41,480 bases of DNA from an uncultured Actinomycetes bacterium (GCA_937927875.1 CALEYV010000163.1:1-41480), one strand, 5' to 3'; counted from the stretch's first letter, positions 26,976-35,534 are shown. Notes: a model not told the origin generated them from the letters alone. Numbers and translations are program-made.

Positions 26976-27461
26976 TCAGACCTCGCGTTCGATGTCGGAG
27001 GTCATGCCGCTGCGGTGCACGAGGACGAGGGCGACGACCAAGACGAGGGCGACGCCGGCGTTGACCCCGAGCTCGATCTGGGTGTGGTTGAACTGCGAGT
27101 TCGAGATCGAGAGCGCGCCGACGAGGAGGATGTGCCGCACGGCGGAGATCACGCCGATGATGAGGAACGGCATCAGCTGGAAGCCGCCGCCCTCGAGGTG
27201 GGCGACGAGGGTCCGGAAGATCTCGAGCACGATCACGACGAACAGGACGCCGCTCACCGCGTCCGTGATCGCCACCGCGAACACGGCGTCGCTGTCCAGC
27301 AGGTCCTTGATCGTGTTGTAGAGCGCCGCGACGGCGAGCCCGATGAGGGCGAGCGCGACGACGAGGTAGACGAGGTCCTCGACCGAGGTGAGCACCGTGA
27401 GCAGCCAGGCCGGCGACTCGCGGCCGCGCGGCGGCTCGCTCTGCTTCGTGGACGTCGGCAT
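26976..27461 (-). CDS. PsiE-like phosphate-starvation-inducible membrane protein
   Basis: The 161-aa product has four hydrophobic segments (about 29-49, 62-84, 97-117, 128-149). Family features are the acidic pair EDLVYLVV at the start of helix 1, EIFRTLVAHLEG between helices 2 and 3, and PFLIIGVISAVRHILL. These match the PsiE superfamily (PF06146), whose function is unknown. E. coli psiE is induced by phosphate starvation. The neighbours include a phospholipase-C-type phosphoesterase, consistent with a phosphate or lipid theme. There is no visible regulatory box next to it. Confidence 0.75.
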   Translation of the reverse strand: MPTSTKQSEPPRGRESPAWLLTVLTSVEDLVYLVVALALIGLAVAALYNTIKDLLDSDAVFAVAITDAVSGVLFVVIVLEIFRTLVAHLEGGGFQLMPFLIIGVISAVRHILLVGALSISNSQFNHTQIELGVNAGVALVLVVALVLVHRSGMTSDIEREV

Positions 27462-27530
27462 CGCTGACAGTCTGGCGGGGCGGCAGCACGCGAACGGGGA
27501 TCTCCGGCGGTCGGCGCGGGCAGCGTCCGG

Positions 27531-28802
27531 TCAGCGCAGGATGCCGGTGTGGCCCACCGAGTAGCGGCCGGGCTGGGGCCACACGCACAGCCCGTGGGGT
27601 TGGATGCCGACCGGGATGGTGCTCACCGCCCCGCTGGTGGTGTCGAAGACGTACACCACGTTGTCGTAGCGGCCGCTGAGCCAGAGCTGCTTCCCGTCGG
27701 GGGTCACGTTCCCCATGTCGGGGCTGCCGCCCCCCGGGACCGGCCAGTTGGCGACGACCTGGTTCGTGCGGACGTCGATGACGCTCACGCTGCCTGGGCC
27801 GTGCGGGTGCAGACCCTGGAGGCTCGGGAAGCCCCGGTTCGAGACGTAGAGCTTCGTCGCGTCGCGGCTGAAGTACAGGCCGTGGGCGCCCGTCCCGGTC
27901 GGGATGGAGCCCTTGATCGTGAAGCTGTTCGGGTCGACGAGGTACACGCGCCCGGTCGTCATCTCGGCGATGTAGAAGGTCTTGCCGTCGGGTGAGACGC
28001 GTGCGTCCTGGGGCATGCCGCTCGCAACCAGGGTGAGGTAGCCCACCACCTGACGGTTGACGAGGTCGACCTTCACGAGGCTGCCCTGGAACTCGCAGCT
28101 CGCGATCATGAAGCGGCCGTCGATCGTGAAGTCGGCGTGGTTGACGCCCGAGCAGTTCGGCGTCGGGATCGAGTACTGCAGCGCCATCGTGTGCGGGTCG
28201 CGGAAGTCGAGTCGCTTCAGCGCCTCGGCCACGACGACGGCCGACTTGCCGTCGGGCGTGAAGTACATGTTGTACGGGTCGGCGACGTTGATCGCAGCAC
28301 CGGGCTTTCCGGTCTTGGGGTCGATGGGCGTGACGCTGCCGGTCGGCTGGCCCTCGGCGTTGTTCGTCACCCACAGCGTCTGCAGGTCGTAGGAGGGGAC
28401 GACGTGCTGCGGGTTGCTGCCGACGGGGAAGGTGTCGACGACCCGCTGGGTGGCGGGGTCGATGACCGACACCGTGTTCGAGGTCAGGTTCGGGACGTAG
28501 ACGCGCGGCAGCGCGCCCGCGACCGCCGGGCTCAGCTTGTTGGCGCCGGCCTCGCTGTAGAGGTTGGACGGGTCGAGGACGGGCGGCATGCCAGGGACGG
28601 TCACGATCCCGGACGCCGGCGGTGACGTCGCCGCACTCGTCGTCGGGCGCGTCGAGCCGCCGCTCGTGGTGCCGCCGCCGCCGCAGGCGGCCAGGGCCAC
28701 GAGGGCGGCGGCGAGGAGCACGCTGCGCCGGGCCGAGGACGGAGACAGCCGGCGCCCCGGTACCGCCGCTGGCGTCTGGTCGCGCGCCGTCGTCCTCGTC
28801 AC
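27531..28802 (-). CDS. YVTN-type beta-propeller lipoprotein
   Basis: The 423-aa product begins with a signal ending in lipobox LAAC (Cys40) and a Gly/Ser/Thr-rich linker. The rest is a run of YVTN/NHL-style beta-propeller repeats: YVPNLTSNTVSVIDPATQ, LWVTNNAEGQ, FYIAEMTTGRVYLVDPN, LYVSNRG, SVSVIDVRTNQV and LWLSGRYDNVVYVFD. About seven blades fit the length. Such proteins are surface or periplasmic binding scaffolds; no catalytic motif is visible. It starts at GTG 28802 with GAGG 5 nt upstream. The signal carries RR before the hydrophobic stretch (ARRSVLLAAALVALAAC), so Tat export is possible. The ligand is unknown. Confidence 0.82.
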   Translation of the reverse strand: MTRTTARDQTPAAVPGRRLSPSSARRSVLLAAALVALAACGGGGTTSGGSTRPTTSAATSPPASGIVTVPGMPPVLDPSNLYSEAGANKLSPAVAGALPRVYVPNLTSNTVSVIDPATQRVVDTFPVGSNPQHVVPSYDLQTLWVTNNAEGQPTGSVTPIDPKTGKPGAAINVADPYNMYFTPDGKSAVVVAEALKRLDFRDPHTMALQYSIPTPNCSGVNHADFTIDGRFMIASCEFQGSLVKVDLVNRQVVGYLTLVASGMPQDARVSPDGKTFYIAEMTTGRVYLVDPNSFTIKGSIPTGTGAHGLYFSRDATKLYVSNRGFPSLQGLHPHGPGSVSVIDVRTNQVVANWPVPGGGSPDMGNVTPDGKQLWLSGRYDNVVYVFDTTSGAVSTIPVGIQPHGLCVWPQPGRYSVGHTGILR

Positions 28803-28912
28803 CCGCGCCTCGCTCGATCGGCGGCGCCGATCGCCCCCGACGGCGCGACCGTACCGGCCCGGTCCGCTTGATCAGGGGGCGGGCGCGGCGGGGGTTGCGG
28901 TTCGCGTCGTGA

Positions 28913-29479
28913 CTAGCTGGGCGCGCCCCGGGTTCCCAGCTTCACCGTCGCCTGGGCCGACGTGCCCGATCGCGCGTACGTGATGGTCACCTGGTCGCCG
29001 GGTTGGTGCGCGACGATGCGCGCCCGCAGGTCCTGCGGCGAGGCCACGGTGTTGCCGTCGACGGCGGTGATCACGTCTCCGGCCTTCAACCCGGCCTGGT
29101 CGGCGGGACTGCCCGACTGCACGCTGCCGATCTGGACTCCCTGCTGGCCGCTCGGGGCGGCCTGGGTGGTGACACCGAGAAAGGCCGCGTTGCGAGCACC
29201 GGGGAAGCCGCCGTTGCCGGGCCCGGGAAACCGGCCTTGGCCGCCCGGACCACCAGGACCGAGTGGGAACTGGCGCCCGATCCGTGCCTCGCCGTGACCG
29301 CCCCCGCCGCCGGGCGCAGCCGCCCAGCCGATGCCGAAGCCGGCCCCGAAGACGACGATCGCGGCGACCACGACGGCGGCCCACTTCGGGACGTGGAGGG
29401 CGACCGTGCGGGACCCGGCGGGCGCGGATGCCGCCTCGCCCTCGGGCGCGGCCGGCTGCTCCTGGGTCTCGTCGCTCAT
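28913..29479 (-). CDS. Membrane-anchored PDZ-domain protein without protease domain
   Basis: The 188-aa product has an acidic N-terminal tail (1-22), one membrane helix (about 32-54), a Gly/Pro-rich linker (55-95) and a single PDZ domain (about 99-182). The PDZ has FLGVTTQ and SPADQAGLKAGDVITAVDGNTV, typical of HtrA-type PDZ modules. No trypsin-like Ser/His/Asp domain is present, so it is not an HtrA protease; the architecture looks like a DegP-type tail alone. The ATG is preceded by GAGGAGG. It is transcribed divergently from the TIM-barrel gene across 144 bp. A role in binding C-terminal tails of envelope proteins is inference. Confidence 0.85.
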   Translation of the reverse strand: MSDETQEQPAAPEGEAASAPAGSRTVALHVPKWAAVVVAAIVVFGAGFGIGWAAAPGGGGGHGEARIGRQFPLGPGGPGGQGRFPGPGNGGFPGARNAAFLGVTTQAAPSGQQGVQIGSVQSGSPADQAGLKAGDVITAVDGNTVASPQDLRARIVAHQPGDQVTITYARSGTSAQATVKLGTRGAPS

Positions 29480-29623
29480 GACTCCTCCTCGGTGGGCGGT
29501 ACCGCATCGTCCCAGACGCCACCTGAGACTCCGCTAAGAGTCCCGCCGCTGCCGGCCGCCTGATCTGCGGTACGGCGACGGCGGACGCCGGCGTTGCTAC
29601 GGTCGACAGCGAGGAGACGCGAA
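29480..29623. promoter_or_regulatory. Divergent promoter region
   Basis: These 144 bp separate the PDZ gene (minus) from the TIM-barrel gene (plus) and must hold both promoters. Strong ribosome-binding sites are visible at both ends (GAGGAGG and GAGGAG). No confident -10/-35 pair or operator was recognised. Confidence 0.6.
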
Positions 29624-30502
29624 ATGGCGACGCCGATGCCGCGTGATTCGCTGGTCGCGAGCTACTACACCCTCGCTGGCGCGCCCGTGGGTCAGCCGCC
29701 CCGGTTCTCGTTCGCCGAGCGGGTTGCCGCCGCCGCCGAGGCGGGCTTCGTCGGCGTCGGGATGCTCCTCGACGACTACGCGTCGATGCGGGCCGCGGGC
29801 ACCTCGGACGCCGAGCTCCGGCGGATCCTCGACGACCACGGGATGCGCGTCGTCGAGCTCGAGTTCCACTTCGACTGGACGCTCGATGGCGAGCGCGGGC
29901 AGGCGGCCGCGTCGCGGGAGGCGGCGCTGCTTGCGATGGCGGACCGGTTTGCGCCCGACCACCTGAATGTCGGTGACCTGAACCGGCCGGAAGACTGCCC
30001 GCCGACCGAGGTCGTGGCTGAGCGCTTCGGTGGCCTCTGCGACCGAGCGGGCGAGCACGGTCTCCGAGTCGCGCTCGAGTTCCTGCCGTGGACGGCGATC
30101 CCGGATCTCGCCACGGCCTGGGACATCGTGCGCCGGGCGGCGCGTCCGAACGGAGGCGTGCTCATCGATGCCTGGCACTACTACCGGGGTAACCCCGACG
30201 CCGAGCTGCTCGGCTCGCTGCCGGCGGAGCACGTGGTCGCAGTCCAGCTCGACGACGCCGACCCGGAACCGGTCGGCCCGCTCTTCGAGGACACGATGCT
30301 CCGACGCCGGCTTCCCGGCGAAGGGGCCCTCGATCTCACCGGCCTCGTCCGCACCCTCGACCGGATCGGGGTGGCCGGCCCGTACTCGGTGGAGATCATG
30401 TCCCGCGAAGAGCAGGCCCGGCCGGCGCGCGAGGCCGCCGCTCGGGCGTACGAGACGGCGCGGTCGGTGCTCACCGAGGCCCGCGCCACCCATCGCCTCT
30501 AG
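29624..30502 (+). CDS. Sugar phosphate isomerase/epimerase-like TIM-barrel protein
   Basis: The 292-aa product fits the xylose-isomerase-like TIM-barrel superfamily (AP_endonuc_2 type). Candidate metal ligands are in the right order: Glu152 in ALEFLPW, Asp182 and His185 in LIDAWHYYRGN, Gln208 in VAVQLDDAD, and Glu257 in YSVEIMS. The ATG at 29624 was chosen because AGGAG lies 7 nt upstream; the frame is open ten codons further. The substrate is unknown; relatives act on inositol, tagatose or hydroxypyruvate derivatives. It is followed after about 100 bp, same strand, by the large BTAD regulator, so the two may share a transcript. Confidence 0.82.
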   Translation: MATPMPRDSLVASYYTLAGAPVGQPPRFSFAERVAAAAEAGFVGVGMLLDDYASMRAAGTSDAELRRILDDHGMRVVELEFHFDWTLDGERGQAAASREAALLAMADRFAPDHLNVGDLNRPEDCPPTEVVAERFGGLCDRAGEHGLRVALEFLPWTAIPDLATAWDIVRRAARPNGGVLIDAWHYYRGNPDAELLGSLPAEHVVAVQLDDADPEPVGPLFEDTMLRRRLPGEGALDLTGLVRTLDRIGVAGPYSVEIMSREEQARPAREAAARAYETARSVLTEARATHRL

Positions 30503-30606
30503 CGCGGGGCGTCGCGGCGCCGTGGCGCGCCCATTAGCCTCGGGTCAGCGCGCGGAGGCGGGGCGCAATCGTGGCGCCCGACTGGCGGACGGGAACGGGG
30601 TTCCGC

Positions 30607-33600
30607 GTGGAGTTCTTGGTGCTCGGCCCGCTCGAGGTGACCGACGAGGGACGTCGCGTCCCCGTCGGCAGCCCGAAGCAGCGCCGCCTCCTCGCCGCCT
30701 TGCTGGCACACCCCAACGAGGTGGTGTCCGTCGACCGGCTCGCCGACATCCTGTGGGGTGACGAGCCGCCCAGCGACGCAGTGGCGACGCTGCAGACCTA
30801 CGTCTCGCGGCTCCGGACCCTGCTCGAGGCGCGGCGCCGCGACGACGAGGACCCACGGGTCCTGACCCGCCCCCCGGGTTACGTCTTGCGCGTCGAGCCG
30901 GACGAGCTCGACTCGGCCCGCTTCGAGCGACTCGTCGCCGACGCTCATGACCCGGCGCGGACCCCGGATACGGCGGCGGACATCCGGGCGCTCGATGCCG
31001 CACTTGGGCTCTGGCGCGGGGCCGCCTTCGCTGAGTTCGCCGATGAGGACTTCGCCCGCGGCGTCGCGGCCCGGCTCGAGGAACTCCGTCTCGTCGCGGC
31101 GGAGGACCGGATCGACCGGAAGCTGGCGTCGGGACTGCATGACCGGCTCGTGGGGGAGCTGGAAGCGACGGTCGCCGCTCATCCGCTGCGCGAGCGCGCG
31201 TGGGGTCAGCTCATGCTCGCCCTGTACCGGTCGGGCCGCCAGGCCGAGGCGCTCCGCGCGTTCCAGGCCTGCCGGACCCACCTCGTCGAGGAGCTCGGGA
31301 TCGAGCCGTCTGCCGCGCTGCGGGACCTCGAGGCCGCGATGGTCGGTCAGAGTCCCGAACTGGACTGGACAACCCCCACGACGCCGAGGCTGGTGGCGGA
31401 CGCGCCGTCGACGATCGCCGACCTGCCGACGGGCACCGTCACCTTCCTCTTCACCGACCTCGAGGATTCGACGCGGCTCTGGGACGAGCACCCGGAGGCG
31501 ATGCGCGCCGCCCTCGCACGCCATGACGCGTTCTTGCGCGAGGCAGTGGAGAGCCACCGCGGCCAGATCGTGAAGATGACGGGCGACGGCGGATACTCGG
31601 TGTTCGCCGACGCGGCGGACGCGCTGGGGGCGGCAGTGGACGCGCTCCGGGCCGTCGAGGCCGAGACGTGGGACGTGACGGGTCCGCTCCGGATGCGCAT
31701 GGCGATCCACACCGGGGAAGCAGAGCCCCAAGGTGGCGACTACTTCGGCCCGGTGCTGAACCGCGCCAGCCGGCTGATGGCGGCGGCGCACGGCGGCCAG
31801 CTGGTGCTGTCGCAGTACAGCGCAACGCTGATCGAGCCCACCCTGGAGAAGGACGTCGACCTCCTGGACCTCGGCGAGCACCGGCTCCGGGGGCTCGCGC
31901 AGCCTGAGCGCGTCTACCAGCTGTCGATCAGCGGGCTGCGCGCCCGGTTCCCGCCGCTGCAGTCGCTCGACGCGTTCCCGGCCACCTTGCCGCCGCCCGG
32001 CCCGTCGCTTCCGCGCCTGGACGAAGAGTTCGCGGGGCGGGAGGTCGAGCTGGCGCGCCTGGAGACGGCATGGCAGCGGGCGCTGGCGGGCACACGCCAG
32101 GTCGCCCTCGTGGCCGGCGAGCCGGGCATCGGCAAGACGCGCCTCGCCGCCGAGCTGGCGCGCCGCGCCCATGGAGACGAGATCGTGCTCTACGGCCGCT
32201 GCGACGAGGAGGCGGTCGTGCCGTACCAGCCGTTCGTCGAGGCGCTGCGCTCGTACGTCGCGGCCTGCCCAGTGTCCGCGCTGCGCGAGCGGCTGCGGGG
32301 CCTGGAGGGGGACCTCGCCCGGCTGTTCCCGGAGCTGCTGGGTCGCTTGTCGGAGCCGATGCCCTCGGCGCCGAGCGACCCCGAGTCGGAGCGCTATCGA
32401 CTGTTCGAGGCGATCACCGGGCTCGTGACGGGGATCACGTCGGCGCACCCGACCGTCCTCATCCTCGACGACCTCCACTGGGCGGACAAGCCGACGTTGC
32501 TCCTGCTCCGCCACCTCGCGCGCTCGGTGCAGGAGGCGGCGCTGCTGATCGTCGTGTGCTACCGCGAGATGGAGCTCGCAAAGGACCACCCACTCGCGGA
32601 CCTCGTGGCGGACCTGCGCCGCGAGCCTCTCGTGACGTGGATCGGCCTCGACGGTCTGTCCGAGGCCGAGACCAACGCGCTCCTGCAAAGCCTCGCCCAG
32701 GACGACGTCGGTTCATCGCTGAGCGCCGCCCTGCACCGAGAGACCGGCGGCAACCCGCTCTTCCTCGAGGAGCTCCTTCGCCACCTGATGGAGACGCATC
32801 GGGTGTCGCTCGGCCAGCGTGACGGCGTACCGCCGATCGACCTCGACGCGCTCGACCTGCCGGTTGGTGTGCGCGACGTGGTGGCGCGCCGGCTACGCCG
32901 ACTGCCCGGCCCGGTCAACGACGTGCTGAGCCTGGCGGCGGTCATCGGGTTCGAGTTCGACGCCTCGCTGGTCAGTCGTGCCGTCGGGCGGCCCGTCGAG
33001 GAGGTCCTCGATGCGCTGGACCAGGCGACGGCCGCTCGACTCGTGCGACACGACCCCGCTCAGGTCGGGCGGTTCGCGTTCTCGCACGCGCTGATTCGCC
33101 AGACCGTCTACCAGGCCCTGGGGACCGCCCAGCGGGCGCAGCTGCACGCCCGCGTTGGCGCCGCCCTGGAGGAGGCAGGGGTCGGAGCGGGCTCCGCCGC
33201 CGCGCTCGCCCAGCACTTCACCGAGGCCGTCCCGCTGGCCGGAGCCGTGAAGGCCATCGAGTACACGACGCAGGCGGGCCGTGAGGCCGTGGCCGACCTG
33301 GCCCTCGAGGAAGCGGCCGGCTACTTCGAACGGGCGCTCCGGCTCCACGAGCAGTACGCACCCGCCGACGAGGCCCAGCGGGTCGAGCTGCTCATCGAGC
33401 TGGCCGAGGCCCTCGTCTTCGTCGACGAGGCCGAGGGCGTCGACGCGGCACTGCGGGCCGTCGACGCAGCACGCGCGAAGGGATCACCGGAGCAGCTCGG
33501 GCGCGCCGTCGTCGTGTTCACCGAACCGGTGACCGCCGTCTGGTCGTACCCGGACCAAGTCGGTGCTCTGCTCGCCGAGGCGCAGCGTGCGCTCGGCGAC

Positions 33601-34737
33601 GATCACCCCTCCCTCCGGGCTCGGCTCATGGCGATCGAGGCCTTCAAGTACTCCGGCTACCAGCTGCACGGCCGGGACGGGCGCGCGCTGGCGGCTCGAG
33701 CCGTTGAGCTGGCGCGGGAGGTCGGCGACCCCCCGACGCTGACCGCCGCGCTCTTCGCGCATGCCACGAGCCTCGAATCCACGGCGCAGACCAGCGAGCG
33801 GCTCGCGCTCGGTGACGAGCTCGTCGCCCTGGGCCGGGCCAGTGGGGGGCGGGCCGCCATGGCCACCGTGCAGGGCCTGCGCGTGCGGGCCGGCGTGCAC
33901 CTCGAGGTCGGCGACGCCGGCGCGCTGAGCTCGACCATCGCCGAACTCGAGCGCACGGGCGAAGAGCTGCACTGGCTTCCGGCGCTGGTCTACGACGCGC
34001 AGTGGCGGGCCACGCGAGCCTTGTTGGAGGGGGAATTCGAGGAGGTCCGGACCCACTGGGACGACATGCGACGCCACGCCCGCGCCTACCGCGCCGTCAC
34101 CGCCATCGAATCGACGCAGGCCTACTTCCTGGCTCGCGAGCAGGGTGATCTCGCCGCCCTGATCCGCCCCCTCGAGCAGGTGGCCGCGGGCGGGTCGCAG
34201 AGCCTGTACATCCCGGCGATCCTCGCCGTCGCTCGGCTCGATGCCGGAGACGAGGCGGCCGCGCTCCGCACCCTCGACTCGCTCACCGACGAAGCCATCC
34301 GCAGGGGCCAGGCCGAGAGCGCGTGGGGAGCCACGCTGGCGCTCCTCGCCGAGGTCGCCGCCAGCGGCGCGCCCAAGGCGCGGGCGGCCCTGCTCTACGA
34401 CCTCCTCGACCCGTTCGCCGGGCGACTCCTCGCAGCGGTCATCGGGCTCGCGTGCCTCGGCGCCGCCGAGCGCTACCAGGGCATGCTGAGCACCACCCTC
34501 GAACGCTGGGACGACGCCGAGACCCATTTCGAGCGGGCGTTAGACCTCGAACGGGGCCTCCGAGGCCACGCGCTCCTGCCGCGAACCCGCTACTGGCAGG
34601 CGCAGTTCCTGCGGGCCCGCGCCCGACCCGGCGACGACGGTGCCGCGCGAGCGATCCTGGGCGAAGTCGTCGACGACACCCGGGAGCTCGGGATGCGGCG
34701 CCTGCGCGAGCAAGCGGAGCAGCTGCTCGCAGGGTGA
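30607..34737 (+). CDS. BTAD winged-helix regulator fused to class III cyclase, ATPase and TPR-like region
   Basis: From the GTG at 30607 (VEFLVLGPLEV, the usual BTAD start) the protein is 1376 aa; an in-frame GTG at 30571 is possible. Order: OmpR-type winged helix (about 1-98); BTAD domain (about 99-245); class III nucleotidyl cyclase (about 275-440); P-loop ATPase/AAA_16 (about 475-850); TPR-like helical repeats to the end. The cyclase keeps metal aspartates Asp284 (FTDLEDST) and Asp327 (TGDGG), and the NxxxR pair Asn385/Arg389. The ATPase has Walker A GEPGIGKT (504-511) and Walker B ILDDLHWAD (about 619-627). The ATPase and TPR parts resemble LuxR/LAL and SARP sensors. The protein could bind DNA, make cAMP or cGMP, and sense a ligand. 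The target and signal are unknown. Its stop lies 2 bp from that of the convergent gene. Confidence 0.87.
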   Translation: MEFLVLGPLEVTDEGRRVPVGSPKQRRLLAALLAHPNEVVSVDRLADILWGDEPPSDAVATLQTYVSRLRTLLEARRRDDEDPRVLTRPPGYVLRVEPDELDSARFERLVADAHDPARTPDTAADIRALDAALGLWRGAAFAEFADEDFARGVAARLEELRLVAAEDRIDRKLASGLHDRLVGELEATVAAHPLRERAWGQLMLALYRSGRQAEALRAFQACRTHLVEELGIEPSAALRDLEAAMVGQSPELDWTTPTTPRLVADAPSTIADLPTGTVTFLFTDLEDSTRLWDEHPEAMRAALARHDAFLREAVESHRGQIVKMTGDGGYSVFADAADALGAAVDALRAVEAETWDVTGPLRMRMAIHTGEAEPQGGDYFGPVLNRASRLMAAAHGGQLVLSQYSATLIEPTLEKDVDLLDLGEHRLRGLAQPERVYQLSISGLRARFPPLQSLDAFPATLPPPGPSLPRLDEEFAGREVELARLETAWQRALAGTRQVALVAGEPGIGKTRLAAELARRAHGDEIVLYGRCDEEAVVPYQPFVEALRSYVAACPVSALRERLRGLEGDLARLFPELLGRLSEPMPSAPSDPESERYRLFEAITGLVTGITSAHPTVLILDDLHWADKPTLLLLRHLARSVQEAALLIVVCYREMELAKDHPLADLVADLRREPLVTWIGLDGLSEAETNALLQSLAQDDVGSSLSAALHRETGGNPLFLEELLRHLMETHRVSLGQRDGVPPIDLDALDLPVGVRDVVARRLRRLPGPVNDVLSLAAVIGFEFDASLVSRAVGRPVEEVLDALDQATAARLVRHDPAQVGRFAFSHALIRQTVYQALGTAQRAQLHARVGAALEEAGVGAGSAAALAQHFTEAVPLAGAVKAIEYTTQAGREAVADLALEEAAGYFERALRLHEQYAPADEAQRVELLIELAEALVFVDEAEGVDAALRAVDAARAKGSPEQLGRAVVVFTEPVTAVWSYPDQVGALLAEAQRALGDDHPSLRARLMAIEAFKYSGYQLHGRDGRALAARAVELAREVGDPPTLTAALFAHATSLESTAQTSERLALGDELVALGRASGGRAAMATVQGLRVRAGVHLEVGDAGALSSTIAELERTGEELHWLPALVYDAQWRATRALLEGEFEEVRTHWDDMRRHARAYRAVTAIESTQAYFLAREQGDLAALIRPLEQVAAGGSQSLYIPAILAVARLDAGDEAAALRTLDSLTDEAIRRGQAESAWGATLALLAEVAASGAPKARAALLYDLLDPFAGRLLAAVIGLACLGAAERYQGMLSTTLERWDDAETHFERALDLERGLRGHALLPRTRYWQAQFLRARARPGDDGAARAILGEVVDDTRELGMRRLREQAEQLLAG

Positions 34738-34739
34738 CC

Positions 34740-35264
34740 TCAGCGGGCGGCGGTACCCCTCGTCGACGGCCGGTCGAGGCCGCGGCGGCCGCTCGTCTGG
34801 GTCGTCTCCGGGTGGCCGTCGTCGCGAAGGGTCACCACCCAGCTCTCGGGGTGGCCGGGCTCGGCGGAGCCCCCGTCCACCTCCGGGACCACCAGCGTGA
34901 GCGCGACCTGGTCCGGTTCGTCCGAGACGTGCATCTCGAACTCGTTGTTGCCTACCCCGGTCATCCAGTAGGTCCTGATCGGCACCGGCGGGGAGTGACC
35001 GAGGGCGAGCCCGATCGCCTCCAGATAACCCCGGCGCGCGATGGCCTCGAACTGCGGGCCTTGCAGACGGCCGCGCCCGAACGGGTACTGGAACGCGTCG
35101 TGTCCGCGCCCGGCGCTGCTGAGCTGCGCCACCAGGTCAGCAAACGACAGATCCTCCTGCTGCAGATAGCTGCGGGCCAGCTCCAGGTTCGCCCGAATGT
35201 CGCCGGTGCCGTACCACTCGTCCACCGCGAGCGCGGCCGGACCCTTGAACCACTTCCGCGCCAC
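34740..35264 (-). CDS. Unrecognised 174-aa protein
   Basis: The family was not recognised. From the GTG at 35264 the product is 174 aa, soluble, with no signal or membrane segment. The N-terminal half looks helical and well formed (DEWYGTGDIRANLELARSYL, LVAQLSSAGRGHDAFQYP), and the middle has YWMTGVGNNEFEMHVSDEPDQ then VALTLVVPEVD, like a beta sheet. The final 20 residues are polar and probably loose. The GTG has GGGAGG 6 nt upstream, and codon use matches its neighbours, so it is very likely real. It is convergent with the BTAD regulator gene. The only upstream element seen is the tandem 11-mer about 250 bp away. Confidence 0.72.
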   Translation of the reverse strand: MARKWFKGPAALAVDEWYGTGDIRANLELARSYLQQEDLSFADLVAQLSSAGRGHDAFQYPFGRGRLQGPQFEAIARRGYLEAIGLALGHSPPVPIRTYWMTGVGNNEFEMHVSDEPDQVALTLVVPEVDGGSAEPGHPESWVVTLRDDGHPETTQTSGRRGLDRPSTRGTAAR

Positions 35265-35512
35265 CCGTGACCTCCCGATCGTGCGCCCCTGGGCACCCTC
35301 GCCCGCCCGGACCCTAGGTCGCCGCCTGGATGGCTCGCCTGGAGCGCGCGCCAATCGCCTCGCGCGCCCCTGCGTGACTCCAACCGGATCGCGGGCGCTC
35401 GACCGCGGAACGCGCGCGAACGGTTCCGCTACGCGGTCGGCGGCTGCCCCCGGCTTGGCCGACTTGCGGAGGCTCGATGGGGACCCTTCGCCGGGCCTGG
35501 GCGGCCGAGGCA

Positions 35513-35534
35513 CCGGATGAAAGCCGGATGAAAG
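35513..35534. promoter_or_regulatory. Perfect tandem 11-mer, possible OmpR/PhoB-family operator
   Basis: The unit ccggatgaaag occurs twice back to back with no mismatch. On the minus strand this reads as TTTCATCCGGC-type units at 11-bp phasing. Eleven-bp direct repeats are the usual target of OmpR/PhoB-family response regulators, and the unit partly resembles the GTTCAC-like unit of Streptomyces PhoP boxes. It lies 249 bp upstream of the minus-strand 174-aa gene and 85 bp upstream of the plus-strand small ORF. The regulator and regulated gene are unknown. Confidence 0.5.

Noticed and set aside
30571..30607. Earlier GTG start for the BTAD regulator
   Set aside because: The 12 extra residues do not fit the family start, and neither GTG has a strong ribosome-binding site; homology favours 30607.
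30499..32688. Minus-strand open frame opposite the BTAD regulator
   Set aside because: Shadow of a gene with exact Walker and cyclase motifs on the plus strand.
35513..35534. Definite PHO box
   Set aside because: The 11-mer only partly fits the Streptomyces PhoP unit, and no phosphate gene is directly next to it; kept as a generic response-regulator-type repeat.
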